34,626 bases of DNA. Origin: Ruminococcus sp. UBA4275. Lineage in GTDB: Bacteria; Bacillota; Clostridia; Oscillospirales; Ruminococcaceae. The DNA is taken from the NCBI GenBank assembly GCA_002395085.1, contig DGVV01000083.1, positions 1 to 34,626 of the forward strand, in the 5' to 3' direction. Under the pieces are notes generated by a model that saw only the letters and a program-made list of their open reading frames with translations, was not told the DNA's origin and did no database searches. Each line of letters opens with the position of its first letter. Positions within the stretch are counted from its first letter, which is position 1. Position numbers and translations under genes: made by a program. Below are positions 1-8,231 of the stretch, piece by piece.

Positions 1-23
1 CGATACCTTTATCGACAAGCTGG

Positions 24-56
24 AAGGGTCTCCGCCGTTCAGCGAAGACCCTTTTT
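24..56 (+). terminator. Intrinsic terminator of a gene left of the window
   Basis: An 8-bp stem (AAGGGTCT at 24-31 with AGACCCTT at 46-53) is followed by a T run on the plus strand, so it would end transcription entering from the left edge. No complete plus-strand gene lies upstream within the window. The hairpin also sits just past the stop of the minus-strand permease gene and may help end that transcript, although no T run follows it on that strand. Confidence 0.6.
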
Positions 57-58
57 GC

Positions 59-3000
59 TTATTGCATCATTTTACCGGCTTCCAGACGCGCATTCAGCGC
101 CCGCAGACCCGGTCTTGCGGCAATACGTGCGATACCGCTATTGACCAGCACCACAAATGCCAGCGTGATGACAGCAATCGCGGCGACCCGCCAGAGCGGC
201 TGGTCAAGTGAATAAAGCGACATATACAGCATCGCGGCAATGCCCAGCAAACCGCCGATCAGCGCGGAGATGCCGCAGTAGATCTGCCCTTCCAGCGCAA
301 CCGTTTTCTGCACCTGTTTCTTCGTCATGCCGACCATCCGCAGCATAGCAAGCTCCTCTGCGCGGTTCAGAACGCCTGTGTTGATCGTGTTCAGCATCGT
401 GACGATGCCCACGCCCCACACCGCCAGCAGAATGATCCCGCAGACCGTCACAACGGCTGCAATCAGCGTTGTCATGCCTGTCCCCGAGAAATACCCGTCA
501 TACGTGAAACGAATCTGCGTATTTCCATCTTCATGCATACGTCTGACAAACTGATCGGCTGCTTCCTTTGCAGGCAGGAAAAACTGACTATTGCGCAGAC
601 GCATCCTGACATTCATTTCAAACCGGTACGGATCATATTCTGTCAGCATCGGGAGATGCTTCTGAAGCAGCTCAATCGGGATCTCGACCACGATGCTGTT
701 GCTTCGCTCCTTTGCATTGCAGTATGCACCGATGACAGGCAGCGTTTCCTCCGAATAATCAAATATCAGCAGCGGGGCATCCCCCTTCACCGGCTGATAG
801 CCCTCCGGATAGATCGCCTTCGGCTCAACCACGCCTTCCAACGCCGCCTCACTCCAGTTCTGATACGGCCCGCACTGATTGTAAGACAGGATCGCGCCGT
901 CCATTTGCAGGAACGCATCGTAATCAAAGCCCAGCGCATCCGCATACGACGCCTCATACAGCTCCCGTGTCAGAATATTCACATCGTTATAGATGGACGG
1001 TCCTTCATTTTTCTGATTTTTCCAGATCGCAGCAAATTCCGCAGGAAGCAGCTTTTCATAGGCTTCCAGCAGCGATTCCGTTGTGACATCCAGCGAGCTC
1101 ATGGAAATCTCATAATCCACCCATTCATAATAACCGCTGCTCCGGAAATCTGCAATCGCCTGCTCTGACTGAGCAATATCTGCGCCATAGAAATACATCG
1201 AAAAATCCTGGGTTTCTTTCAGTTCATCCGTATGCTCCATCAGCTCGCACAGGAAGATGAGCCCGAAGGAGATCCCGAAGGTGAACAGCAGCACACCGAA
1301 TGTCATCGTAATGACCGCGATGAGAAACCGCTTGCGGGTGCGCCGGATATTGCGCATGGTGTAATGGCGCAGGAAGCTGCCGCGCTTGCGGTTGAGCTTC
1401 GATTTGCGCGGGGCTTTGAGGTCGCCGGATTTCTTCGCCTGTTTTGCCGCCTTCTCGGAGATTTTCTCCTCCCTTTTCTTCGTGCCGAACAGGCTCTTTG
1501 TCCAGATGCTTTCCCTGCGGTTGCCCTTGAGCTTGGTGCGCTGTGCGCCTTCCAGCGGAGAATACATCCGCGCTGCCCACATCGAGGAGGTATACGCGGA
1601 AATATACACCGCCAGCAATGCCAGCACAACCGCCAGAACCGTCAGTGCGGGGAAGGATGTCTCTTTCAGATCAAAGGACAGGCTCCGGATGAAGCGCAGG
1701 ACGGCAAAGCGGCACGCCTGCGACGCCAGCACGCCCAGCGGAATCGCAAGTACGCTGTAACAGGTCGCCTCCATGCAAACCAGCACTGCAATCTGCCGCT
1801 TGGATGCGCCCATGACACGCAGCGCGGCAAACTGCGCACTCCGTTCCTGCACGGAAATCTCAAAGGCATTGTCGATGACAAACCGCATCAGCGCCCAGAA
1901 AAGCAGCCCCAGCAGAACCAAGGTGATCGTCACAAATGCCCAGTCATCGAAAAACCACCGCGTGATGCCGTTTGCCCCGCGGAATTGCATCATCAGCAGG
2001 TCGGTATTGAAGGTTTGCGAGGGATCAGTCGGAAAGAGCAATTCCAGCCGCTTTTTTGCCGGAACGCCCATGTCTTTGATGAGCTGCTCCGCCGCATCGT
2101 CGAAATTCACATTCGGAATCAGAGAAAGCACCGGCATTCCCGGCTCGCTCCTCAATTCAAAATGCGGGTTGCCCTTCATTTCCCCGACTTCCTGCGCCGC
2201 TGCAAATACGCCGCTCAGACAGTTTGTGATGTCGAAGTCACTGTCATAGGAAGTCGTAATCGTGAAGGAATACTTTTGCCACCATCCTCTGCTGACCGGA
2301 GAAAAACCGCCGATCTTCGCCGTCATCCTGACCGGATCGCCGGTAAACTGCGGCTCGATGACCAGATCCTTCAGCAGCTTCCTGCCGGTTTTATTCCAGA
2401 TCATCGCCCGCATAAACGGATATTCATACACCGTGCGCGCCGCATCCGCAGCACCGGGACTGTCCGAAAAGAGAGGCCGTTTCTTCATCTCCTCGTCCGC
2501 ATTCTTCAGCAGCTCTGCAGTAAGCTGCTTCTCCGCTTCCTGATCCGGCGGGATATGCGCATAGACCGGATAGACCGTGATCGTGACTGTATCACCGACC
2601 GAATAGCCCTGCTGCTGATAAGATTCCGGCAGAATGACCTCATCTGCCTGCGGAATGATTCTGCCCGTGTCTTGATAACCGTATTTGAGGTCTCCATCGC
2701 CGCAGACAATCGCCTGCGACAGTTCTTCAACCATGTGCGGTTCTTCGTCATCCACCTGCACATTGAGATAATACACGCAGTCGCTGCTGTTTCTCGCAAG
2801 CGAGCAGCTCAGGCTCTTGAAGGCATGATAGTAATACTTGTCAACAAGTGCATGATTTCGCAGCACCTCAATGGCTTTGTCGGGATCCTTTGCGGCACTG
2901 ACCCACGGCTCGGCATTGATTTCCCAATCGCCGGTATTCTCCGTCGCAGCATACAGCCCGACGCTTCGCAGGATCACCAGCGTATCGCAGAACAGGCAGA

Positions 3001-3097
3001 AAATGAACACCGAAAGCGTGATGCACAGAAAGGTCAGCAGAGTCCGGAAGCGCTGCCGCCTGAGGTATTTCAGCGCAAGCGCGACCAGATGTTTCAT
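59..3097 (-). CDS. FtsX/MacB-type ABC transporter permease (1012 aa)
   Basis: Large membrane subunit of an ABC exporter of the FtsX/LolE/MacB superfamily. These proteins move peptides, antibiotics or lipids, or act with two-component systems in envelope-stress sensing; the substrate cannot be read from the sequence. One membrane helix lies near residues 18-42 and is followed by a long extracytoplasmic region. A first FtsX domain (about 385-520) has three helices and the typical segment AALRVMGASKRQI. A basic cytoplasmic linker (about 530-580) leads to another helix, a second outer domain, and a second FtsX domain at the C-terminus (about 880-1000, with LAMLRMVGMTKKQV). The two-FtsX layout and size fit the BceB-like/large permease group. 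The start ATG overlaps the stop of the ATPase gene by four bases (ATGA), so the two are translationally coupled. No histidine kinase or response regulator lies beside it in the window. Confidence 0.9.
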   Translation of the reverse strand: MKHLVALALKYLRRQRFRTLLTFLCITLSVFIFCLFCDTLVILRSVGLYAATENTGDWEINAEPWVSAAKDPDKAIEVLRNHALVDKYYYHAFKSLSCSLARNSSDCVYYLNVQVDDEEPHMVEELSQAIVCGDGDLKYGYQDTGRIIPQADEVILPESYQQQGYSVGDTVTITVYPVYAHIPPDQEAEKQLTAELLKNADEEMKKRPLFSDSPGAADAARTVYEYPFMRAMIWNKTGRKLLKDLVIEPQFTGDPVRMTAKIGGFSPVSRGWWQKYSFTITTSYDSDFDITNCLSGVFAAAQEVGEMKGNPHFELRSEPGMPVLSLIPNVNFDDAAEQLIKDMGVPAKKRLELLFPTDPSQTFNTDLLMMQFRGANGITRWFFDDWAFVTITLVLLGLLFWALMRFVIDNAFEISVQERSAQFAALRVMGASKRQIAVLVCMEATCYSVLAIPLGVLASQACRFAVLRFIRSLSFDLKETSFPALTVLAVVLALLAVYISAYTSSMWAARMYSPLEGAQRTKLKGNRRESIWTKSLFGTKKREEKISEKAAKQAKKSGDLKAPRKSKLNRKRGSFLRHYTMRNIRRTRKRFLIAVITMTFGVLLFTFGISFGLIFLCELMEHTDELKETQDFSMYFYGADIAQSEQAIADFRSSGYYEWVDYEISMSSLDVTTESLLEAYEKLLPAEFAAIWKNQKNEGPSIYNDVNILTRELYEASYADALGFDYDAFLQMDGAILSYNQCGPYQNWSEAALEGVVEPKAIYPEGYQPVKGDAPLLIFDYSEETLPVIGAYCNAKERSNSIVVEIPIELLQKHLPMLTEYDPYRFEMNVRMRLRNSQFFLPAKEAADQFVRRMHEDGNTQIRFTYDGYFSGTGMTTLIAAVVTVCGIILLAVWGVGIVTMLNTINTGVLNRAEELAMLRMVGMTKKQVQKTVALEGQIYCGISALIGGLLGIAAMLYMSLYSLDQPLWRVAAIAVITLAFVVLVNSGIARIAARPGLRALNARLEAGKMMQ

Positions 3098-3789
3098 AAG
3101 ACATCCCCCCTGCTCTGTTCCGTCAGATTGCCGTCCTCCATGCGGAAAATGCGGTCTGCCTGCGCAGCAATCGTCTGGTCATGTGTGATCAGCAGCAGCG
3201 CCTGATGATAGCGCTCCACCGATTCCTTGAGGATATTGATGATCTCGTGGCTGTTTTTGCTGTCCAGATTGCCGGTCGGCTCATCCGCAAGGATGAGATC
3301 GGGCTTGTGAATCAGCGCGCGGACAAACGCCGCACGCTGCTGCTGTCCGCCGGAAAGCTCATGCGGGAAGCAGCGCCGTTTGCTTTCGAGTCCGGTCAGG
3401 CGGAGCAGATCACCCAGATAAGTGTAATCGGGTTCGGTACTGTCCAGATTCATTGGCAGGACGATGTTCTCCTCCACCGTCAGCACGGGGATGAGATTGT
3501 AATTCTGGAAGATGAAACCGATCTTCCGGCGGCGGTAGACAGCCAGTGCCTCATCATTCTGTTTGGTGATGTCCATGCCGTCCACCAGAACGCTGCCCGC
3601 ATCCGGAAGGATCAGCGACCCGATGACATTCAGAAGCGTCGTTTTACCGGAGCCGCTTTCCCCTGTCACAGCAACGAATTCGCCGTGATCCAGTGAAAAG
3701 CTGACGTCATGCAGGGCACGGACGGCGGTATCGCCCTCACCGAATTGTTTGGTCAGATGCTGTACTTCCATAAAATGTGTGTGTTCCAT
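3094..3789 (-). CDS. ABC transporter ATP-binding protein (231 aa)
   Basis: ATPase partner of the downstream FtsX-type permease. All nucleotide-binding motifs are visible: Walker A GESGSGKTT, a Q-loop (IFQNYNLIPVLTVEEN), signature LSGGQQQR, Walker B LILADEPTGNLDS and the H-loop LLITHD. This is the MacB/LolD (salX) class of about 230 residues. The open frame extends much further upstream, but the start at 3789 (MEHTHFMEVQHL) is chosen because GGGAGGTG lies seven bases before it and a good promoter lies just beyond; the upstream extension reads as non-coding. An alternative ATG (MEVQHL) lies six codons further in. Its stop overlaps the permease start by ATGA, so the genes form a two-gene operon. 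Confidence 0.93.
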   Translation of the reverse strand: MEHTHFMEVQHLTKQFGEGDTAVRALHDVSFSLDHGEFVAVTGESGSGKTTLLNVIGSLILPDAGSVLVDGMDITKQNDEALAVYRRRKIGFIFQNYNLIPVLTVEENIVLPMNLDSTEPDYTYLGDLLRLTGLESKRRCFPHELSGGQQQRAAFVRALIHKPDLILADEPTGNLDSKNSHEIINILKESVERYHQALLLITHDQTIAAQADRIFRMEDGNLTEQSRGDVL

Positions 3790-3818
3790 GATGTCACACC
3801 TCCCTTGTCTACAAGCAT

Positions 3819-3847
3819 ACCATAGAAATCTTACGCGAAAGTGACAA
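3819..3847 (-). promoter_or_regulatory. Sigma-A promoter of the ABC transporter operon
   Basis: On the minus strand TTGTCA (3842-3847) and TATGGT (3819-3824) are separated by 17 bp. The -35 matches consensus at five of six positions and the -10 at four of six. The predicted start lies near 3812, about 22 bases before the ATPase start codon, and the ribosome site GGGAGGTG is in between. Confidence 0.6.
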
Positions 3848-3863
3848 ACACAAAAATCGGCGC

Positions 3864-3897
3864 ATTGCATAAATATGCCGTGCGATATTTGTGCAAT
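3864..3897. promoter_or_regulatory. Inverted repeat, candidate operator between divergent genes
   Basis: ATTGCATAAATAT (3864-3876) and ATATTTGTGCAAT (3885-3897) form 13-bp arms with one mismatch, around an 8-base centre. It lies just upstream of the -35 of the ABC transporter promoter and upstream of the serpin gene, in AT-rich DNA with no coding potential. Its position suits a regulator-binding site, but no regulator gene lies nearby, and a transcribed hairpin is possible. Confidence 0.4.
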
Positions 3898-3955
3898 CAT
3901 CCAATGTTTGGAATTTTGTGTGAGGTTTCTTATGTAAGTCCCGAATCCATAAGCA

Positions 3956-3980
3956 GATACACCGGAAAGAGTGGTGTATC
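3956..3980 (+). other. Leader hairpin before the serpin gene
   Basis: GATACACC (3956-3963) and GGTGTATC (3973-3980) form a perfect 8-bp stem with a 9-base loop, 13 bases before the serpin ribosome site AAAGGAGG (3994-4001). It may stabilise the mRNA. I found no convincing consensus promoter for the serpin between 3900 and 3955; TTGGAA and TATGTA at 17-bp spacing is the best weak pair. Confidence 0.4.
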
Positions 3981-4009
3981 CCAACACATTATTAAAGGAG
4001 GAATATCCC

Positions 4010-5542
4010 ATGAAAGCCAAGAAACTCACCACAGCCCTGTTATCCGTTTGCCTGCTTGCCGGCAGCATTCCCGCCGCGATGCCCGCTGCTGCGCTCGACC
4101 CCCTGCTCTACGGCGACATCAACAGCGACAACTTTGTTGACGTCAAAGATGCTGTACTGCTGTCCCGGATTGTCGGCGGTGACTCCACACTCAATACAGT
4201 CACACTGAACATGGACTGCGCTGATGTCACCGGTGACGGCAAGCAGACCCCCGAAGACCTCACACTGATGCTGCGCTATCTTGCCCGGCTCACCAAATCT
4301 CTGGGACCGAATCTTTCCTTCCGCAATGAAACCCAGTGCCTGACCGACGGCGTATCGAAAGAAACGGCGGAAACCGTCGAGCTGAGCGACGAATTCAAGA
4401 TGAGTCAGTATACGCTCGCCGCAAACCTCTTTCAGTCTGCCATGAAGGAAAACAAGAACATGGATAATCTCATGCTCTCCCCGACTTCTGTCGCGCTTGC
4501 CCTCGGCATGACCGCGAACGGCGCAAAGGGAGAAACCCTCAGGGAAATGGAGCAGGTCATCGGCGGCGGCATCGGCATTGACGACCTCAACCGCTATTTC
4601 TACAGCTTCACGCAGCAGCTCAAAAACACTGAAAATACATCACTTTCTTCTGCGAATTCGCTCTGGGTGCGCGATGATCCGGAACGCATCCTCGTGCCGG
4701 AATCCTTCCTCCGCCGCGCCGTCACCTTCTATGACGCAGAATCCTACCTGAGTGCTTTCGACCACCAGACCGCAGAGGAGATCAACCACTGGGTCAGTGA
4801 TAAGACCCATCAGATGATTGACGGCATTTTCAATCTGGATGAACCGGAGCCGATTCCGGATTTGGCTGCTATGTACCTCATCAATGCGCTCGCATTTGAG
4901 GCGAAGTGGACGTCGCCCTACACAACCGATCAGATTCATATCACGCAATTCACCTGCCCCGATCAGAGCACGATCCTCGATACCGCTATGGCGAGCGAGG
5001 AGTACACCTATCTCGAATCCGATAACGCGACCGGTTTCATCAAGCCCTATAAGGACGGTCACTACAGCTTTGCGGCGATCCTGCCGAACGAAGATGTTTC
5101 CATCACAGATTACATCGCCTCGCTGGACGGCAAAGCAATCGCGGATCTGCTCGGCAGCCGCAAAGAAGAACTTGTCCGCACCAAGATTCCGCAATTCAAG
5201 TTTGCGTACAGCATCGAGCTGAAGGACACGCTGAACTCGCTTGGCATGGAGACTGCTTTCACGGACGCCGCAGATCTCAGCGGGCTCAATGAAGCGCCGC
5301 TCGGCAAACACATCAGCGGCGTGCTGCACAAGACCTTCATCTCTCTTGATTCCGCAGGCACGCGCGCAGGCGCTGTGACCGTGGTCGTAATCGCCGATAA
5401 TGCCATGCCGCCGGAAGCCAAAGAGGTCGACCTGAACCGTCCGTTCGTGTTCATGATTCTCGATGAGGAATCCGATCTGCCGGTGTTCATCGGCGCGGTG
5501 ACCAAACCGACTGAGGTCGTTCCGGAAATCGCAGAGGAATAA
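4010..5542 (+). CDS. Secreted serpin with N-terminal type I dockerin (510 aa)
   Basis: Serine or cysteine protease inhibitor of the serpin family, built to attach to the cellulosome. A signal peptide (about 1-29) is followed directly by a dockerin (about 33-98). That dockerin has two F-hand calcium loops, GDINSDNFVDVKDAVLLSRI and ADVTGDGKQTPEDLTLMLRY. The serpin fold occupies about 125-500. The hinge and reactive centre loop are at about 447-471 (hinge SAGTRAGAVTVVV, then a short exposed stretch before NRPFVFMI, which matches the conserved serpin segment after the loop). Small residues in the hinge suggest an inhibitory serpin. The likely role is to protect cellulosomal proteins from host or microbial proteases, as proposed for clostridial cellulosomal serpins. 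Start chosen for AAAGGAGG eight bases before the ATG. It stands alone between a promoter region and a terminator-like hairpin. Confidence 0.93.
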   Translation: MKAKKLTTALLSVCLLAGSIPAAMPAAALDPLLYGDINSDNFVDVKDAVLLSRIVGGDSTLNTVTLNMDCADVTGDGKQTPEDLTLMLRYLARLTKSLGPNLSFRNETQCLTDGVSKETAETVELSDEFKMSQYTLAANLFQSAMKENKNMDNLMLSPTSVALALGMTANGAKGETLREMEQVIGGGIGIDDLNRYFYSFTQQLKNTENTSLSSANSLWVRDDPERILVPESFLRRAVTFYDAESYLSAFDHQTAEEINHWVSDKTHQMIDGIFNLDEPEPIPDLAAMYLINALAFEAKWTSPYTTDQIHITQFTCPDQSTILDTAMASEEYTYLESDNATGFIKPYKDGHYSFAAILPNEDVSITDYIASLDGKAIADLLGSRKEELVRTKIPQFKFAYSIELKDTLNSLGMETAFTDAADLSGLNEAPLGKHISGVLHKTFISLDSAGTRAGAVTVVVIADNAMPPEAKEVDLNRPFVFMILDEESDLPVFIGAVTKPTEVVPEIAEE

Positions 5543-5585
5543 CAATCCACCTCTCGGCAGGAAAACTGTTCTGCTGACATAAACC

Positions 5586-5636
5586 GCCCCTGAAATGCTG
5601 CGCATCCTGCACACGGATACGTCGGCTTTCAGGGGC
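5586..5636 (+). terminator. Terminator-like hairpin after the serpin gene
   Basis: GCCCCTGAAA (5586-5595) and TTTCAGGGGC (5627-5636) make a perfect 10-bp stem with a long loop, 43 bases after the serpin stop. The T run that follows is weak (AATGTTTTGG), so termination may be partial. Confidence 0.5.
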
Positions 5637-5936
5637 AATGTTTTGGCACGCATCTTTCTGACGGGCAGACACACATCCTGCTCCGGAATTTTGTATATTG
5701 TGACGGATTTTGTCTGCTGTTCTGCGCCGCATTTCAGCATACAACCAAAATTATGACAATGTCGCACAATGCAAGTAACAAACAGCGCAGCGCGTGCTAT
5801 ACTACGCGCTATTGCAAATCGTAATAATGAAATATGAGATGCAGGAAATCCGGTAAGAACGCCGCCCTGCAAAACAGCGATGGATACCGAACCGGTACAC
5901 ATCGCTGTTTGATTGCGTGTGAGATTTCTGTGCAGC
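5637..5936. other. Intergenic region between serpin and tRNA cluster
   Basis: No gene is supported here; short open frames lack ribosome sites. The clear structure is a perfect 11-bp hairpin with arms AAACAGCGATG (5872-5882) and CATCGCTGTTT (5900-5910). On the minus strand it is followed by a short T run (TTTTGC), so it could be a second, backup terminator for the tRNA transcript. A smaller hairpin, AGCGCGT/ACGCGCT, surrounds a TATACT hexamer near 5800, but no -35 partner was found. Confidence 0.4.
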
Positions 5937-5974
5937 AAAAATGCCGTGTCTGCGAACAATCCGCAAACACGACA
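5937..5974 (-). terminator. Terminator of the tRNA cluster
   Basis: On the minus strand a 13-bp stem (5962-5974 with 5942-5954, two G-U pairs) is followed by a run of five T (5937-5941). It begins ten bases past the 3' end of tRNA-His, which fits a strong intrinsic terminator for the three-tRNA transcript. Confidence 0.8.
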
Positions 5975-5983
5975 TTCATGGAG

Positions 5984-6058
5984 GGTGGGTAGAGGGATTC
6001 GAACCCTCGGTCTTCGGGACCACAATCCGACGCTTTAACCAACTAAGCTATACCCACC
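5984..6058 (-). tRNA. tRNA-His (anticodon GTG)
   Basis: Full cloverleaf on the minus strand: acceptor GTGGGTA/TACCCAC, D arm GCTT/AAGC, anticodon loop TTGTGGT with GTG, T arm GAGGG/CCCTC with TTCGAAT. The extra G at position -1 (6058) opposite C73 (5984) is the histidine identity element. CCA is not encoded. The anticodon stem has an A31-C39 mismatch. It is the last of three tandem tRNAs. Confidence 0.95.
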
Positions 6059-6119
6059 ATATTCAATTATATAACAGGAGATGCATTCCAAAACGGAAAC
6101 ACTCCGCAGTTATCAAAAG

Positions 6120-6193
6120 CGCGCCTTAAAGGATTCGAACCTTTGACTTACTGCTTAGAAGGCAGTTACTCTATCCAGCTGAGTTAAAGGCGC
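6120..6193 (-). tRNA. tRNA-Arg (anticodon TCT)
   Basis: Cloverleaf on the minus strand with acceptor GCGCCTT/AAGGCGC, D arm ACTC/GAGT, anticodon stem ACTGC/GCAGT around CTTCTAA, T arm AAAGG/CCTTT, and discriminator G73. It reads AGA and AGG codons. CCA is not encoded. It lies between tRNA-Gly and tRNA-His in one transcript. Confidence 0.95.
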
Positions 6194-6215
6194 ATCGTCA
6201 TCTGCTGATGACAGA

Positions 6216-6286
<71 letters not shown>

Positions 6287-6338
6287 ACAGGCATTCTTCC
6301 AGTGCGGCTGTTGTTGGCTCACCAGCACTGCAAGAAGT

Positions 6339-6367
6339 ATTATAGCATATTTGGGGCGAAATGTCAA
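6339..6367 (-). promoter_or_regulatory. Sigma-A promoter of the tRNA cluster
   Basis: On the minus strand a perfect TTGACA (6362-6367) and a perfect TATAAT (6339-6344) are 17 bp apart, with TGC just before the -10 (extended -10). This is as strong as a consensus promoter gets, which fits a stable-RNA operon. It diverges from the promoter at 6392-6420. Confidence 0.9.
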
Positions 6368-6391
6368 GCGTTTTTTGAAAAAAATTTCGCG

Positions 6392-6420
6392 TTGACAGAT
6401 TTCGGCATATCTGCTATAAT
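6392..6420 (+). promoter_or_regulatory. Sigma-A promoter of the GGDEF-dockerin unit
   Basis: Perfect TTGACA (6392-6397) and TATAAT (6415-6420) with a 17-bp spacer and a TGC extended -10. The predicted start near 6427 is about 26 bases before the ATG at 6453. The same consensus layout reads in the opposite direction for the tRNA cluster, with about 25 bp between the two -35 boxes. Confidence 0.9.
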
Positions 6421-6452
6421 ATATATGAATTTGTTGATGCGAGGTGCATTTC

Positions 6453-8213
6453 ATGGTAAACAGCAGACCGTCAGTCGGGCGTGTCACGACGGACGCGCAT
6501 TTCCATATGCAGTATGCCGATGCTGCCTTTTTCCATTATTTCGGTGATGACGTGATCTATTCAATCCTGCGCACCGTGCATGAGGCAGACGCTGAACGTC
6601 TGCTTGCGGCGGCGGGATCTCTGCGCGACGGGCAATCTGAACAGCTTTGTCTGCGGATGCGCGGCATCTCCTCTCAGTGGCGCTGGATGCTGGTGGATCT
6701 GCGCGTGCGCGGCGAGGGGGATGCAAAACAGTTTCAGCTTCGCATCACAGATGCCTTCTCAATTCAGCGCAGCTATATGCAAACAATCTCAGAACTGGCG
6801 GATGCCCGCTTCTTTCTCGGTCTCATGCGGGATCTCGCGTTCCGGTATTCCTACCGCACGCAGCACATTCAGCTTCTCAGCTTCGATTGCTGCCGCGAAA
6901 CCGTTCTGACGGATATGCGCCTCGCAGACTGGAAACAGCAGGCGATTGACAAGGGCATGGTCGGCACACACGACATCCCGAAATTCGAGAAGCTCTGTGC
7001 AGATATGCAGTCGGGGACGCCGCGGTTTCAGTGCGAGATTGAAACAAGCGTCTGTTCGCTGGGGCAGCGCATGGAATACTGCGCCTTCCGCGGCATCACG
7101 CGCTCAGAATCACCCGGAATGCGCACGGTACTCGGCACGGTGAGTTTCCTGCACGCGAAATACAAAAGCAAAGAACCCGGCTGGATTTTCGAGGCAACCC
7201 GCGACCCTGCGACAGATCTCCCCGCCAAAAACGCGATCACCATGCACGCAAAATCGGTGCTGGCGGCACAGCCCGCAGGAACGGTTGCGCTGGTGCTGCT
7301 GCAAATTGACAGCTTCCGCGAGATCAATGACCGCTACGGGCATATGTTCGGAGATGAGGTGCTGTTTACGCTGGCGCACATCCTGCAAACGGAAATCGGT
7401 TCACGCGGTACAGCCGGACGCATCGGCGGCGGAATGTTTCTGCTTGTGCTGGAGGACATCGCGGATGAAACCGACCTGCGCGGCATCCTGCGGGCAATCC
7501 GCACGAAATTTGAGTGGGCGTGGGAAGAGCCTGAAGGCGGCAGAAAACCGCTGCACAGCGTCACCTGCTCAATGGGTGCTGCCTGCTATCCGATTGATGC
7601 ACGCAGCTATGAGGAGCTGTTCAAGCGCGCGGATAAGGCACTCTACATCGCCTGCGAAAAAGGCAACAACCGCTATGTCATTTATGATGTGCATAAACAC
7701 GGCGAGGTTGTCACGAACCGCGCCCGTGACCTTTCTGATCTGTACGCCGCTGCGCCTGCACAGAGCAATGCAGGGTTTGCCGCAGAACTCGTCGGGGAGC
7801 TGCTCCGCGGCAAACAGGACATCCAGACAGTGCTGCTGCGCATCGGAGAACAGTTTATGCTGGACGGCATCCAGATTTTCACTGCACCGGAATGGAATGC
7901 GGCATACCGCTGGGGACATCCTGCGGAAGGCAGCGGCGAATTGCTCGTCTCGCCTGCATTTCTGCCCAATTACAACACCGACCGCGTATGCGTTATTGAC
8001 AATATCAACGCACTCGAAGGCATCGCAGATGATGTCTATGCGTGGCTGATGCAGGAAAATCTGCTTGGCACGGTACTGTATCTTGCAGAGCGCGGCGGCA
8101 AGCCTTATGCGGTCCTCTCCTTTGGATTATTCGGGCGCTTCCGCAAATGGAGTACACCGGATGTCGGGCACCTGACCGTGCTTGGCAGCGTAATTGCTGC
8201 GCTGCTCCCCTGA
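6453..8213 (+). CDS. Degenerate GGDEF-domain signalling protein (586 aa)
   Basis: Cytoplasmic protein with a diguanylate cyclase fold that has probably lost activity. The N-terminal half (about 5-240) looks like two PAS-type sensor regions; no membrane segment or signal peptide is seen. The GGDEF domain spans about 250-410. Surrounding landmarks are intact (DPATDLPAKNAI at its start, FREINDRYGHMFGDEVL), but the signature at about 324-328 reads GGGMF instead of GG(D/E)EF, losing the metal- and GTP-binding acidic residues. No RxxD inhibitory site is visible. The C-terminal ~150 residues resemble a GAF-like sensor. It may bind GTP or c-di-GMP or act by protein contact. Start at 6453 chosen because GAGGTG (6441-6446) lies six bases before it; a GTG three codons earlier overlaps that site. 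The next gene begins 18 bases after its stop with no terminator between, so the two are probably co-transcribed. Confidence 0.85.
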   Translation: MVNSRPSVGRVTTDAHFHMQYADAAFFHYFGDDVIYSILRTVHEADAERLLAAAGSLRDGQSEQLCLRMRGISSQWRWMLVDLRVRGEGDAKQFQLRITDAFSIQRSYMQTISELADARFFLGLMRDLAFRYSYRTQHIQLLSFDCCRETVLTDMRLADWKQQAIDKGMVGTHDIPKFEKLCADMQSGTPRFQCEIETSVCSLGQRMEYCAFRGITRSESPGMRTVLGTVSFLHAKYKSKEPGWIFEATRDPATDLPAKNAITMHAKSVLAAQPAGTVALVLLQIDSFREINDRYGHMFGDEVLFTLAHILQTEIGSRGTAGRIGGGMFLLVLEDIADETDLRGILRAIRTKFEWAWEEPEGGRKPLHSVTCSMGAACYPIDARSYEELFKRADKALYIACEKGNNRYVIYDVHKHGEVVTNRARDLSDLYAAAPAQSNAGFAAELVGELLRGKQDIQTVLLRIGEQFMLDGIQIFTAPEWNAAYRWGHPAEGSGELLVSPAFLPNYNTDRVCVIDNINALEGIADDVYAWLMQENLLGTVLYLAERGGKPYAVLSFGLFGRFRKWSTPDVGHLTVLGSVIAALLP

Positions 8214-8231
8214 CGAAATGAGGTGCATTAT

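Noticed and set aside
1232..3205. Long plus-strand open frame (657 codons) opposite the ABC permease
   Set aside because: It is antisense to a clearly homologous permease, has no ribosome site and shows no domain; it is a by-product of GC-rich codon use.
5780..5820. TATACT hexamer in a small hairpin as a possible promoter
   Set aside because: No recognisable -35 at 16-18 bp and no gene start downstream on the plus strand before the oppositely oriented tRNAs.
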